64,000 nt of DNA from Rhynchopus euleeides. Its lineage: Eukaryota; Euglenozoa; Diplonemea; Diplonemida; Diplonemidae. Numbering within the stretch: the stretch's first letter is position 1; each line of letters begins with the position of its first letter. The notes beneath the pieces were generated by a model. The model made no database searches, was not told the DNA's origin, and worked only from the letters and a program-made list of their open reading frames with translations. This document shows positions 55,539 to 64,000 of the stretch, in pieces. Made by a program: the position numbers and the translations under genes. The stretch is from NCBI GenBank assembly GCA_963210315.1, contig OY723260.1, positions 2,294,001-2,358,000 on the forward strand, given 5' to 3'.

Positions 55539-58500
55539 ATGGCAGACCTGGAGGCGGAAGCCAGGCGCTGGCTGCAGCTCGACCGCAATGCGGCAACACG
55601 GGAGGCAGTGGAGGCTGCGCTGAAGAAGGGGCCTGATGCACTGGCACCCCTCTTCGCCACACGCATGAAGTTCGGCACAGCGGGGCTGCGGGCCGCCATG
55701 GGGCCCGGCACCTCCAGGATGAACGACCTCACCATCATCCAGACCACGCAGGGCTTGGTGCGTTACGTCCAGCAGACGGCAGGCAAGACGGACGTCACCC
55801 TCGCTGTGGGTTACGACGCACGGCACAACTCCTCCAAGTGGGCCAGCCTCATCGCTGCAGTGTGCCAGGCGGGGGGGGCGCGGTGCTACCTTTATGACAC
55901 CATTGTGCCCACACCGCTTGTCCCCTTCGCCGTCAACGCGCTGAAGGCTGACGCCGGCGTGATGGTCACCGCGTCGCACAACCCCAAGCAGGACAACGGT
56001 TATAAGGTCTACTGGGGCAACGGGGTGCAGATCATCCCGCCGCACGACAGCGGCATCCAGAAGAGCATCCTCGCCAACACGGAGCCCTGGGGTGACGCTG
56101 TGTGGGATGCGTCTGCCAGCCACGCGCTGCCCTGTGCGGATCTGAAGGCGGACTACATCAAGGCTGTGACCCGGCTGTCCTCCCGCCAGTGGGGGAAGGC
56201 GGAGGCGCTAGCGATGTACACCGCGATGCACGGGGTGGGGCTGGACACCGTGCTGCAGGCCTTCGCTGCGTGCGGCCTCCCCGCCCCTGGGGTGGTGGCC
56301 AGCCAGGCGCAGCCCGACCCCGAGTTCCCCACCGTGCCCTTCCCCAACCCCGAGGAGAGGGGTGCGCTGGCGGAGGCGATGAAGGCGGCTGACGCGGCGG
56401 GTCTGCCGATCATCCTGGCGAATGACCCTGACGCGGACAGGCTGGCCCTCGCCGAGAAGTGTAAGGAGACCGGGAAGTGGCGTGTGTTCACAGGCAACGA
56501 GCTGGGGTCCCTGCTGGGCGTCTGGGCGTGGGAGCGCCGCCCGCAGGCGGCGGAGGCGGGGCAGTGCTATGTGTTGGCGAGCATGGTGAGCAGCAGGTTC
56601 CTGGAGGCTGTGGCCAAGCAGGAGGGGTTCCAGTTTGAGGTGACGCTGACGGGGTTCAAGTGGATGGGGAACCGCGCCGATGCGCTGCGCAAGGAGGGCA
56701 AGACGGTTCTCTTCGCCTTCGAGGAGGCGATCGGGTATATGCATGCGGACACCGGTGTGTTCGACAAGGATGGGGTCAGCGCGGCTGTCGCGCTCGCGGA
56801 GCTGGCGCACTCGCTGTACAGCAAAGGGTCCACACTGTTGGAGCACCTGCAGAACCTCTACGCGAAGTATGGGTTCTTTGCCAACAACAACTCCTACTTC
56901 ATCAGCCGGGATCCAAAGGCCACCGACAAGGTATGCTGCGTGTGTGTGGACAGTGGAGGATAGCGCGAGAGCTCGCTCGGTGCGTCCTACACGTAGACTA
57001 AAAATATTCACGTGTGTCCGTGTGTGTTGGGTGGGTTGGGAGTGTCACTGCGATGGGTTCCCCAAGTGGGTAGCTCGGCAGCGCAGGACAGGGTGGGTGG
57101 TCGTGGCGTCCCACGGGTGCCTGAGAGTGACCCGCACAACCACACCCGCCACTTCAGATGTTTGCGCGTCTCCGCGGCTGGACTGAGGGTGCAAAGATCG
57201 AGCAGGGGGGTTACACGTACCCCAAGCATCTGGGCGACCGCACCGTCGTCGCTGTGAACGATGTCCCTGTAGGGTATGCCCAGCTGAGGGTGTCAGGGGG
57301 AGTTGTGTTGTATGTGTGCGCTGATCTGGTATCCTTCTAGAGGTGTCTGAGCAGCGCATTGGGGCTTGCAGTAATAATACTACGATATGCTCAAAGGGTG
57401 GATCACAGAGGAAAAACGACGACCCTGCCACACAAGCGCAACGGTCCTCTTTTGCAAGCGGATCATCCTGACAGCCTTGGGCACTGTTCAGGTGCCAACA
57501 CTTCAGCGTCCGCCCTGGGCTCCTTGTTGCGCCCTTCGGCTTGTCGCCCTCTTGGCAGCAGCCTTATCAGGGGGCTGGTGGGCCGGCATTGTTGGGGGTG
57601 TTGTTGGGGTGACGGGGATGAAGGAAGCCAACGAGGATCGCACCTGGTCACAGTCCAGGCGTGCACTTTGGAAGGTGCATGAAAGATGTCACACCGGGAA
57701 CGGCACGCTCGCTGTACCGCCGGCGGGGTTCTGGGACTTCCCTGCCTCGGTAGCCGCAGGCCTCTCCTTTCCGCTACTCCGGGCCGCCTGTCTCCCATAA
57801 ATATCCAGCGATCGCAAGATCTCATCCCTACCCCATGCCTCGTGCACGGCGCGTAACCTCTGGGCTCGGAAGTCGTGCCCGCTCAGGATGGCCAACGCCG
57901 TCTGAAGCCCCTCCGGGCAAGAGAACCACTTCTGTACGGTCGCGGCTGCCAGCTTTGCGCTTCTCGAGGTCCTGGGGATGTGCCGCAGGTGCGTCATTGT
58001 CGTTGAATGGCCACAGCTGACCCAGACGGCCGAGCCGCTGCTGGGCATGGGCCTCCGCTGCCCAGTCCCCCTCCCACTCCCGCCTGGCCTCCTCCTCCTG
58101 CTGCAGGAGGGGCAGGCACTGCACCTGCCTGACCGCCTGCATGGGCCGTGCGCCCTTCGTGTCCAGAGCGCACTTCGTGTCGCCTTCGGAACGCCCGCGC
58201 CCTTCCCCTGCCCCCCCGCCAACCTCAACCGCTTGCGAGGGGCCACCTCGCACTCCCTCCTGAAGCGCTGTCACAAGTGACTCTCATGAGGGAAAAGATG
58301 AGTGTCCCGCTGAGATGACATTTGCCAGATCTTGCCTGGAGGGAGGGGGGCGAACCTCATTGCAGGCAAGGGTCTGTACAAAAGGTCTATAAAACTATTC
58401 GTGTTGCATAGTGAACGCCAAGACCAGCACAGCATCAACTGCCACCACACCACACCACACCACACACCACACCCCCGCACAGATCCGGGTCGTACTCGAT

Positions 58501-58690
58501 CACATTCACGTTTGACAACGACTCGAGTGTCACGCTGCGCACGTCAGGCACGGAGCCCAAGATTAAGTTCTACTCAGAGCTGAAGGGCGCCTCGAGGGAG
58601 GCCGCACAGAAGGATCTGGATGCACTTGTTCTGCTTGTCATCCGCGAGTGGTATCAGCCTGAGGCAAACGGCTTCACAGCAGCTGCGTAG
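55539..58690 (+). CDS. PGM2: Phosphoglucomutase/phosphopentomutase, PGM2 type, three exons
   Basis: Interconverts hexose (or pentose) 1- and 6(5)-phosphates through a phosphoserine enzyme in the cytosol, linking glycogen/UDP-sugar or nucleoside metabolism with glycolysis. Exons 55539-56930, 57158-57273 and 58483-58690 join to 571 residues, near the ~600 usual for PGM2-type enzymes. Motifs in order: KFGTAGLRAAMGPG near 44-57; catalytic serine S146 in TASHNPKQDNGYK; Mg-binding DPDADR at 296-301; substrate loop GFKWMG near 373 and EEAIGY near 395; phosphate-binding RTSGTEPKIKFY from 522. Exon 1 alone stops soon after the intron, and the essential phosphate-binding loop is found only 1.5 kb downstream, which defines the third exon. 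The segment between VNDVPVG and the last exon is shorter than in relatives, so a small extra exon in the long intron is possible. The symbol follows family resemblance; preference for glucose or ribose phosphates is unknown. Confidence 0.9.
56931..57157 (+). other. Phosphoglucomutase intron 1
   Basis: 227 bases, phase 0, donor gtatgc, acceptor ttcag. Removal joins PKATDK to MFARLRGWTEG, as expected for the family. Confidence 0.85.
57274..58482 (+). other. Phosphoglucomutase intron 2, unusually long
   Basis: 1,209 bases against 73-227 for the other introns seen here. Donor gtatgc after GTAGG, acceptor cacag, phase 2; the split codon GG|A gives glycine before SGSYSITFTF. Most of the excess length is the decayed minus-strand gene at 57,695-58,274. 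Confidence 0.75.
57695..58274 (-). pseudogene. Frameshifted minus-strand gene remnant inside the intron
   Basis: Two overlapping minus-strand frames look protein-like in turn. Upstream: LPLLQQEEEARREWEGDWAA to AHPQDLEKRKAG. Then, in another frame: AAATVQKWFSCPEGLQTALA and RAVHEAWGRDEILRSLDI. Moving from one to the other needs a frame change near 57,950. I do not recognise the family; insertion of a mobile-element gene or retrocopy into the intron is the likeliest origin. It could also be chance open frames in GC-rich DNA. Confidence 0.35.
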
Positions 58691-59675
58691 TGCGGTGCAG
58701 GGCGAGCAGGCAGCAGGCCTCTTCTCCGAACTGCCCGTTTTTCTTGATTTTTTTTCACGCATACACGGAGGGGTGGGGCCCCCCACACACTGCCAACTCG
58801 CAGGACGGGCTGCGCAGCAGGCCCACACCCCCCCCCCCCCCCTCCGAAAAAAAAACGAACAAAATAACCCGAACCGCTCCTCGCTACCGACCCCCCCACC
58901 CCCCCGCAAAGCTCCTACACAGGCTGAGCACCTCCCTGCATGCAGGGTGAAGCTGAGAGGGGCTTTGTGACTTTCTGTCTCTCGACGTTGCTACCTCTCA
59001 CCCCCCTCCGTCAAGCTGCCAGTCTACCTGTTGTGTATCCTCACTGAATCCCGGCTGGTTCTGTGCGAAGGCTTCTTAGCTCAGCGTCAATACTGTGTCT
59101 CACGGTGTCTCGTAGTTTATCGCGCCTGGGGGTGAGTGGTGGTGTATGTATGTGTATGTGTGGCCTTGGACGCCCCGCTAAAACGTGTAAGACAAAAGCA
59201 CCCGGAAGGGTGGGTTCCGCCTTCCTGCCGTAACGTTTGCGCTGCCGTGTCGTGTCCGGTTGTGGGGTGGGCTATCGATGTCAGCAGCGAGGGAGGTGTT
59301 TGCTGAGGGGGGGGGGCAAAGAACAATCCGCCGCACGGCAACACCCTCCCCCCCACCCCCATCCCACCGCACCCCACTGCCGTGACATGCCCCGTCTCGC
59401 TACGTTGAGGAGGAGCGCAACAACGGCCTGCCGCTCTCCCCCCTCCCTCCCCCCCTCCCGCCACAACAGGAGTACCAACAACCCCGTTCTCTCTTTGTTG
59501 CAGATAAACCCCCCAGGCCTTTTGTGCCTTGCCCTCCCGGCTGAGCAAAAGGGTGTGTTTCTTTATAGCCGACCTGGGTGCCCAGGCCGACTATCTCCCT
59601 CTCACAGTGCCGGTAACGGGATGGGGTGTGGATAAGCATAACAAAAGCATACCAATTGCTGGTGCTGGGGGGCAG
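58691..59675. other. Intergenic region before the ALG10 fragment
   Basis: No gene was found, although the missing N-terminal half of ALG10 was looked for here. C-, A- and G-runs lie near 58,830-58,855 and 59,308. Confidence 0.55.
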
Positions 59676-60312
59676 CGCTGTGTTCCTGGCTGCCAACGGG
59701 GGGATCGTGCTGGGCGATAAGAGCAACCACGCTGCGGCGTTCCACCCCACACAGCTCGTCTACGGCGCAGCCCTCTTCGGCTGCTTCTACCCCATGGCCT
59801 GCCTCCGGGGTGTGGTGGCACGCAGGTCGCGGGGTGTGCTGCGGACGGCGCTCGGTGCGCTGCTGTGGTCGGCCTTCGCAGCCTACTGCCTCCGCTTCCA
59901 CGTCATTGCGCACCCCTTCACCCTGGCGGACAACCGCCACTACCCCTTCTACCTCTGGCGCCGCCTCGGCATGGGTGATGACGCGAGCAACCTGCGGTAC
60001 GCCGTGCTGCTGCCCGCCTCTCTCTTCGGCTTTGCTGGGATTGCCGAGATCCTGCGGGCCATGCGGCCCGCCCTGGCCTTCCTCTTCGTGCTGGGCACCG
60101 GGGCGACCCTCGTCCCCTCCCCCCTGTTCGAGCCGCGGTATTTCATCATCCCGACGGCGCTGCTGGTGCTGGCGAACGGTGCCCTCCTCCCCCCCCATCT
60201 GGAGTCCTACTGCTGCTCGGCCTCCTTATACCCGCGCGCTCGTCACCCACGTCAGCGCGAGCAGCGCCTCCGCAGCGTGCTCTCCGCAGCGCGTCCTGCA
60301 GCTGCGGCGTAG
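59676..60312 (+). CDS. ALG10: C-terminal part of ALG10 alpha-1,2-glucosyltransferase (fragment)
   Basis: ALG10 adds the last glucose to the dolichol-linked oligosaccharide in the ER membrane, using dolichol-phosphate-glucose. Visible family features are NGGIVLGDKSNH, the hallmark LADNRHYPFYLWRR, and VPSPLFEPRYFIIPTALLVL, set among hydrophobic membrane spans. This covers roughly the C-terminal third to half of a ~450-residue enzyme. The N-terminal luminal motifs are not seen anywhere in the ~1 kb between here and the phosphoglucomutase stop, and an in-frame TAA lies at 59,614. The start is therefore a guess: an acceptor-like ggggcag ends at 59,675, but the frame also reads sensibly from about 59,647. 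The C-terminus is Arg/Ala-rich (ARHPRQREQRLRSVLSAARP), unlike the family. It could be a real last exon, but a 5'-truncated copy is more likely. Confidence 0.7.
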
Positions 60313-61369
60313 CTATGGGAGGCCTGGCGGGGGCGAATGGGGGGCGTACCGCTGCAGCGGCTTGCGCGCGGCCAGGAACCGTTCGTCCGTACCCCCTTCA
60401 CGCCCCGGATGTGAAGCCCCTTCGCCAGCGTAGTCGCCGACGGTGCCCGGAGACGCCCCGTTCAACCGGCTCCACAGGAAATTCACGGCTGCCTCGTCGA
60501 CCGGCAGTCCCTCGACCCCGTGCCAGAAATCCACGAAAGCGCCGGTGATCCGCTCCCGCTCCGCGGCCGCCCTTCCGGTGACCTCGAAGGTGTGTTCGAA
60601 GTGCCATTTCCCATGGCACCTCTCGGGTTTGCGCGCTGCAGAGCTCGCCCCAGCTCTTTCCCGTCGCAGATGAGGAACAGAGGGTGGTCGATAGCCTCCC
60701 TCTCGCGCGCCGTCAGCTTCCAGGCCCACTTTGCTCGGCTCGCCTCGACCTTTGTACCGAGCCTCGGGCGCACACTCGACCCCACGGCTTCCCGTGCCGT
60801 AGTTCGCACCCGCGTTTTTTGGGCGCGCGGTGGGTGGAGGCGAACGAAAACGCGTAGCGCTCCCTGGCCGTCGGCCCGTCACCCCCTACTCCTCCGCCGC
60901 TCCGCGGGGCGGCACCTCGCCGCGTCCAGCGCCCCCCGGTGCCCCGAGGACAGCACATCCCCTGCCGACAGCTTGTCCCGGAAAGCGTGGGCCGGTGCAA
61001 TCCGACGAGTCCCGCGCCTTCCAGAACCACAGTGCGTCGTGGCCTCTCGGAGCGACCAACCGATATCCCGTGAGGGGAGCAGCACCGCCTCCACGACCCG
61101 AAGCAGCTGTTCCACAGCATCGCACTTCCGGGGGGAGGAACTCCTCACGCAGCCTCTGCATGAGGATGTACCGGCGGGTGGTGTCTGTCGCAAAAAAGGC
61201 CCACTCCTCCGGATCGTGGAGGACCTTCCGCAGGTTCTCGTCCACCTCCTCATCTTCCTCGTCGTAGTCCTCCGCCTCCTCGTCGAGGCGGCGGAGCCCC
61301 TCCCGTAGCCGCCGGAGGCGATCCTGCTTCGCGGAGCACGCTGTCCTCGCGTCCTTCGCTGCCCCCTCC
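60313..61369 (-). pseudogene. Frameshifted minus-strand gene remnant, family unknown
   Basis: Protein-like sequence appears on the minus strand but changes frame several times. In order: RLRRLREGLRRLDEEAEDYD, ENLRKVLHDPEEWAFFATDT and YILMQRLREEFLPPEV in one frame; CDAVEQLLRVVEAVLLPSRD in a second; GYRLVAPRGHDALWFWKARD back in the first; LTAREREAIDHPLFLICDG in another; and HGKWHFEHTFEVTG with GAFVDFWHGVEGLPVDEAAV last, ending at 60,313. Such alternation in GC-rich DNA suggests a decayed single gene, possibly from a mobile element or virus-like insertion. It runs towards the ALG10 fragment, and the two stop codons are nearly adjacent. I do not recognise the product. Confidence 0.45.
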
Positions 61370-61565
61370 GCGGTGGGAGGGGAGCCACCCGCCGCCTCCC
61401 AGCCCGCCGATTCGGGCCTCCTTCCTGCTACGTGCCTCCGCGAGCTTCCTCACCAGCTCCGCCTCCTCCGCGTCCCTCCCGAGGCAGCGACTGCGCACGC
61501 TGGTTGGGATCGGCGGAGGCCCGAATCGGCGGGCTGGGAGGCGGCGGGTGGCTCCCTCCCACCGC
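61370..61565. repeat. Hairpin with ~51-bp arms and 93-base loop
   Basis: 61,370-61,421 and 61,515-61,565 are reverse complements over their whole length apart from one extra G in the left arm. The loop is unique sequence that on the minus strand reads AEEAELVRKLAEARSRKEA, joining the pseudogene frame. The arms contain ccgccgattcgggcctcc and its complement. Confidence 0.9.
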
Positions 61566-61663
61566 ACCGCCACACCGTGGAGCACGCGAACCGTCCCCTG
61601 CACCGACCGATAGCCCGCATTTGCCTTGGTGTCCAGCACCCCTGCCCATCGCGCCCGCAGCCG

Positions 61664-62095
61664 CCCACAAGCGCCTACAAGCGCCCACAGCCGACCACAA
61701 GCGCCCACACTCGGCCACACTCGCCCACATTAGCCCATTACTAAGCACTTTAGTGAAGGGGCTTTGCCCCGCTTAGGGGGATTCCAAAGAAGACGTGCAG
61801 TTTCCTTTGGTGTTCTGTCAGGTTTTTGATTCCCCACACGGCCGCGACACCCTCTTCGTCTAGAGTGAGTCCGCGACTTGTAGTACAGAGCCGGCTCTCC
61901 CCCCCACTTCCTAAGTTTGGCGTTTCGCTGTTAATTGAGGCCCTATTTCGGTGGCTTCCTCTTCTTGCCTGCAGTCTTCTGATTAGGAATCCCCCATTCG
62001 CCCACCCCGCCCACATTCGCCCACCCTCTTCCGCACTCGGGCACCTTCGCCCACATTCGCCCACACTCGCCCACCTTCGACCACCCTCGGCCCGG
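61664..62095 (+). repeat. Two blocks of ~10-base CGCCCACAxT repeats
   Basis: Imperfect units (gcccacactc, gcccacattc, gcgcccacaa) run at 61,664-61,737 and again at 61,997-62,095, separated by ~260 bp of unique sequence. Confidence 0.75.
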
Positions 62096-62171
62096 AGGCG
62101 AGGTGGATTAGGTCAAAAAGGCTTCAAAGCGCTTCTTGTAACCGTGCCACCTGATTTGGCCCAAAACGGGT

Positions 62172-62747
62172 TCCGCCGAACGCCGCCACACCACCGCCCA
62201 ACTCCGCCCAACGCCGCCCAACTCCGCCAAACTCGGGTCAAAATCAGCTCCAAAGTGGCGGACACTACCTGTTTTGCCTTTGCAGACGGGGGGGGGAGGT
62301 GTTGTACTGAGGGATTCTCGCTCAGAAATGCTGAAAAAGAGCCTCTTTCTGTTCATCTCGTGTCTTCTGCAGGGTTCCACCTTGGTGTAGGATATCCAAC
62401 GCGAGAAGCAACATCCCGTGGAGGTTATCCCATAGGATATCCTACCCAAGTTCTGGGAATCGAACCACCACCTACGGCAGGCAGTGCCTACTCAGGACAT
62501 GCTGGAGGACATGTGAAGTCAGGTTCAAGGGGAGCAATGGTTATGCAGGCTTACAACGCCATGCTCGTCATCCTCGCTGACAATGTGTGCTGGTGGGTGA
62601 CTCAAGGGGTAGGTATCTCATTCCGCACCAGGTTTCCTTGGACCAGAAAGCTATTCCCCCATAGGGATGTTCCAATTTAAAGGGTCTCCCACAGCCCAAC
62701 TCCGTACAACTCCACCAAAATCCGCCCAACACCGCCAAACTCCGCCG
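62172..62747 (+). repeat. Two blocks of CCGCCCAACT-type repeats
   Basis: Units such as ccgcccaact and ccgccaaact occur at 62,172-62,238 and 62,694-62,747; the second block runs directly into a family A copy. Confidence 0.7.
62387..62445. repeat. Perfect 11-bp inverted repeat GTAGGATATCC
   Basis: Arms 62,387-62,397 and 62,435-62,445 are perfect complements with a 37-base loop. Each arm contains the palindrome ggatatcc. Confidence 0.75.
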
Positions 62748-62830
62748 TGTAGAAGCGTCAACGCATCGAACAAACAAAATACAGGCGAAGAGCGGTTGGT
62801 GCTGAATGGTGAAGTGACTTTCATTACTGT
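62747..62830 (+). repeat. Dispersed repeat family A, copy 2 (right half)
   Basis: Starts gtgtagaagcgtcaacgcat, then acaaacaaaa and agagcggttg, as in the other copies. The left block is absent, replaced by CCGCCCAAC repeats. Confidence 0.7.
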
Positions 62831-63020
62831 AAGCACACTCGTGTGAGCGGAAAGCGCACCACAGCTGCAACCAAACGTGCTCTATACACTAACCCCACCC
62901 TTCATCAGGCTCAGGGTGTGATCAGTTCAGGGTTTTGTGTGTAGAAGCGTCAACGCAACAAACAAAAGGAAATTCATCAGAGCGGTTGTAGCTGTGAAAT
63001 GATAGGGCGCTTTCCGCTTA
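62827..63020 (+). repeat. Dispersed repeat family A, copy 3 (complementary ends)
   Basis: Carries both blocks seen in 4575-4745 (accaaacgtgctc and gtgtgtagaagcgtcaacgc). Its ends 62,846-62,857 and 63,007-63,018 are perfect 12-base complements (agcggaaagcgc/gcgctttccgct). It ends 70 bp before the start codon of the next gene. Confidence 0.75.
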
Positions 63021-63089
63021 CGGTACACACCTTGCCCTTGCCACATCCACCCACCCCCCTGCAGGTAGTCTCACCATACAGTGCGCATC

Positions 63090-64000
63090 ATGCTCACCCT
63101 CCTCCTGGCAGCGGCTGTCGGCGCCAAATGCACGGATTTTGGATCGCAACAATATGTCTACAGCGGCGATGGGGAATATTATTACCCCCTCCTGACCTTC
63201 GGCTCCGTTCTTACTCGCGCTGGTAAGCATACGCAGGCTGCTGTACTGGCAAGGTGTCAGAACAATCCGCCGTCTGTCACTCAGGAAATCGCTTCCGACA
63301 TGGTCTTGCAGGCTCAGGTGCCTTTCGACTGTTCTTCTTCTTCGTTTCCCATGATGGCGAACGACGGCACATTGGTGGTGCCAGGCAGCAATAGGACGAT
63401 AGGCTTCATCCAGACCGGCTACACGGAGTCCGGAACAACCTTCCCCAGAGTGTTCATTGGCCCCAACTTCATCGAGTGCATGGGGTCGAATGGCCAGTCC
63501 CTCACAGCTGTGGGGAGAACCGTCAACCTTCTAACCAGCCCAGTGTTTGAGTATGCGGTGGACATCTACGACAACACGGGCGAGTTGAAGCTGCGCATTC
63601 CCGTCACACAATATCCGTACGCTGTCAGCGTGTCCAAGTTCCTGGGTGCCTCCACCTCCTACTACGTGGCAGTTCTGACCAGTGACAGCGTCACCTTGTT
63701 TTCTTCCAATGGAGAGGTGAAAGACTCACACGATCTGAAAACTTCTGGGCCTACGGCGGTGCATGGCACACACATGCGGTTCCGCGATGCTGACCACGCC
63801 CTTGTGGTTTTTACCTCGACGAACAAGCTCATCGTGTACAGCACAAGGTCGGGAGCGACAACCACACCCCTCCAGCAGGGGTGGGGCTTCTCGTGGGCTA
63901 CCTTCAACAACGACTCAAGCAAGATGGTTGGTCGCGGGTGGGACCACACCGGGGGTGAGGAGGTTCTTCTCCTCGTTGACACCCAAACAGGGGATGTGCG
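63090..64000 (+). CDS. Secreted beta-propeller-like protein (partial, runs off the window)
   Basis: 303 codons are present and the frame is still open at the window end. The first residues, MLTLLLAAAVGA, are a short signal peptide, so export or surface location is likely. Cysteines follow at about 14, 55 and 78. From about residue 170 the sequence consists of repeated beta-rich stretches of ~45 residues: YYVAVLTSDSVTLFSSNGEV, then ALVVFTSTNKLIVYSTRSGA, then VLLLVDTQTGDV. Each ends in a turn of the SxNG/TxSG/TQTG type, as in WD40-like or PQQ-like propeller blades. I cannot name the family, and no catalytic motif is visible. The ATG at 63,090 is chosen because it starts the signal peptide. It lies 70 bp downstream of a family A repeat. 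No intron is evident in the visible part. Confidence 0.75.
   Translation, partial: MLTLLLAAAVGAKCTDFGSQQYVYSGDGEYYYPLLTFGSVLTRAGKHTQAAVLARCQNNPPSVTQEIASDMVLQAQVPFDCSSSSFPMMANDGTLVVPGSNRTIGFIQTGYTESGTTFPRVFIGPNFIECMGSNGQSLTAVGRTVNLLTSPVFEYAVDIYDNTGELKLRIPVTQYPYAVSVSKFLGASTSYYVAVLTSDSVTLFSSNGEVKDSHDLKTSGPTAVHGTHMRFRDADHALVVFTSTNKLIVYSTRSGATTTPLQQGWGFSWATFNNDSSKMVGRGWDHTGGEEVLLLVDTQTGDV

Larger units (their letters stand above)
61566..63089. other. Intergenic region with short GC-rich repeats
   Basis: No gene. Contents: repeats of CGCCCACA(C/T)T type (61,664-61,737 and 61,997-62,095), CCGCCCAAC type (62,172-62,238 and 62,694-62,747), an 11-bp inverted repeat (62,387-62,445) and family A repeats (62,747-62,830 and 62,827-63,020). 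A + frame from 61,826 to 62,680 is open but reads through the repeats and is rejected. Confidence 0.55.

Noticed and set aside
59237-59635. Frame with INPPGLLCLALP as a possible ALG10 N-terminal exon
   Set aside because: A PPGL string occurs in ALG10, but about 250 residues before NGGIV; the surrounding residues do not fit.
62380-62480. tRNA-like sequence (minus strand GGTTCGATTCCC)
   Set aside because: The flanking bases do not pair as a T-stem, and no acceptor, D or anticodon stem could be drawn.
61826-62680. 284-codon + strand frame
   Set aside because: It reads through the CGCCCACA and CCGCCCAAC repeats and has no domain-like composition.

Overview
The window is nuclear DNA from a eukaryote, most likely a free-living unicellular one. 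The genes are separated by GC-rich non-coding DNA and interrupted by spliceosomal introns that all start GTATGY and end AG. Their products are eukaryotic: importin-alpha, an LMBR1-type membrane protein, a PGM2-type phosphohexomutase and part of the ALG10 glucosyltransferase. TAA, TAG and TGA are all used as stops. No marker fixes the lineage; a metamonad or another heterotrophic flagellate is possible.

Layout. 1-16.6 kb holds four genes on the + strand: importin-alpha (2806-4227), a secreted SMB-phospholipase D fusion (5479-6771), a two-exon TPR-like protein of unknown role (8518-9574) and a four-exon LMBR1-like protein (12692-14666). The spaces between them contain dispersed repeats, hairpins and long C/G homopolymers. 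16,632-45,699 is one satellite array of a 41-bp unit, 709 copies, each built on a 16-20 bp perfect palindrome. The register is broken by a single missing base, and large blocks within it are duplicated. 45.7-47.9 kb is repeat-rich flank. 47.9-53.6 kb looks like a large DNA transposon. It has two overlapping reading frames in different frames that together seem to carry an RNase H-like transposase. A tandem pair of Josephin-like (papain-fold) protease domains is attached; the first copy has lost its catalytic residues and the second keeps them. 55.5-58.7 kb is a three-exon phosphoglucomutase whose large second intron holds a decayed minus-strand gene. 59.7-60.3 kb is the C-terminal part of ALG10 without its N-terminal half. 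60.3-61.4 kb is a frameshifted minus-strand pseudogene next to a 51-bp-arm hairpin. 61.6-63.1 kb is short-period GC-rich repeats. 63,090 to the end is a secreted beta-propeller-like protein cut by the window edge.

The intact genes are unrelated housekeeping or surface functions and do not form a pathway. The two most unusual items are the palindromic satellite and the transposase plus tandem Josephin-like element. Everything here was read by eye. Family calls rest on remembered motifs, and no search was run.
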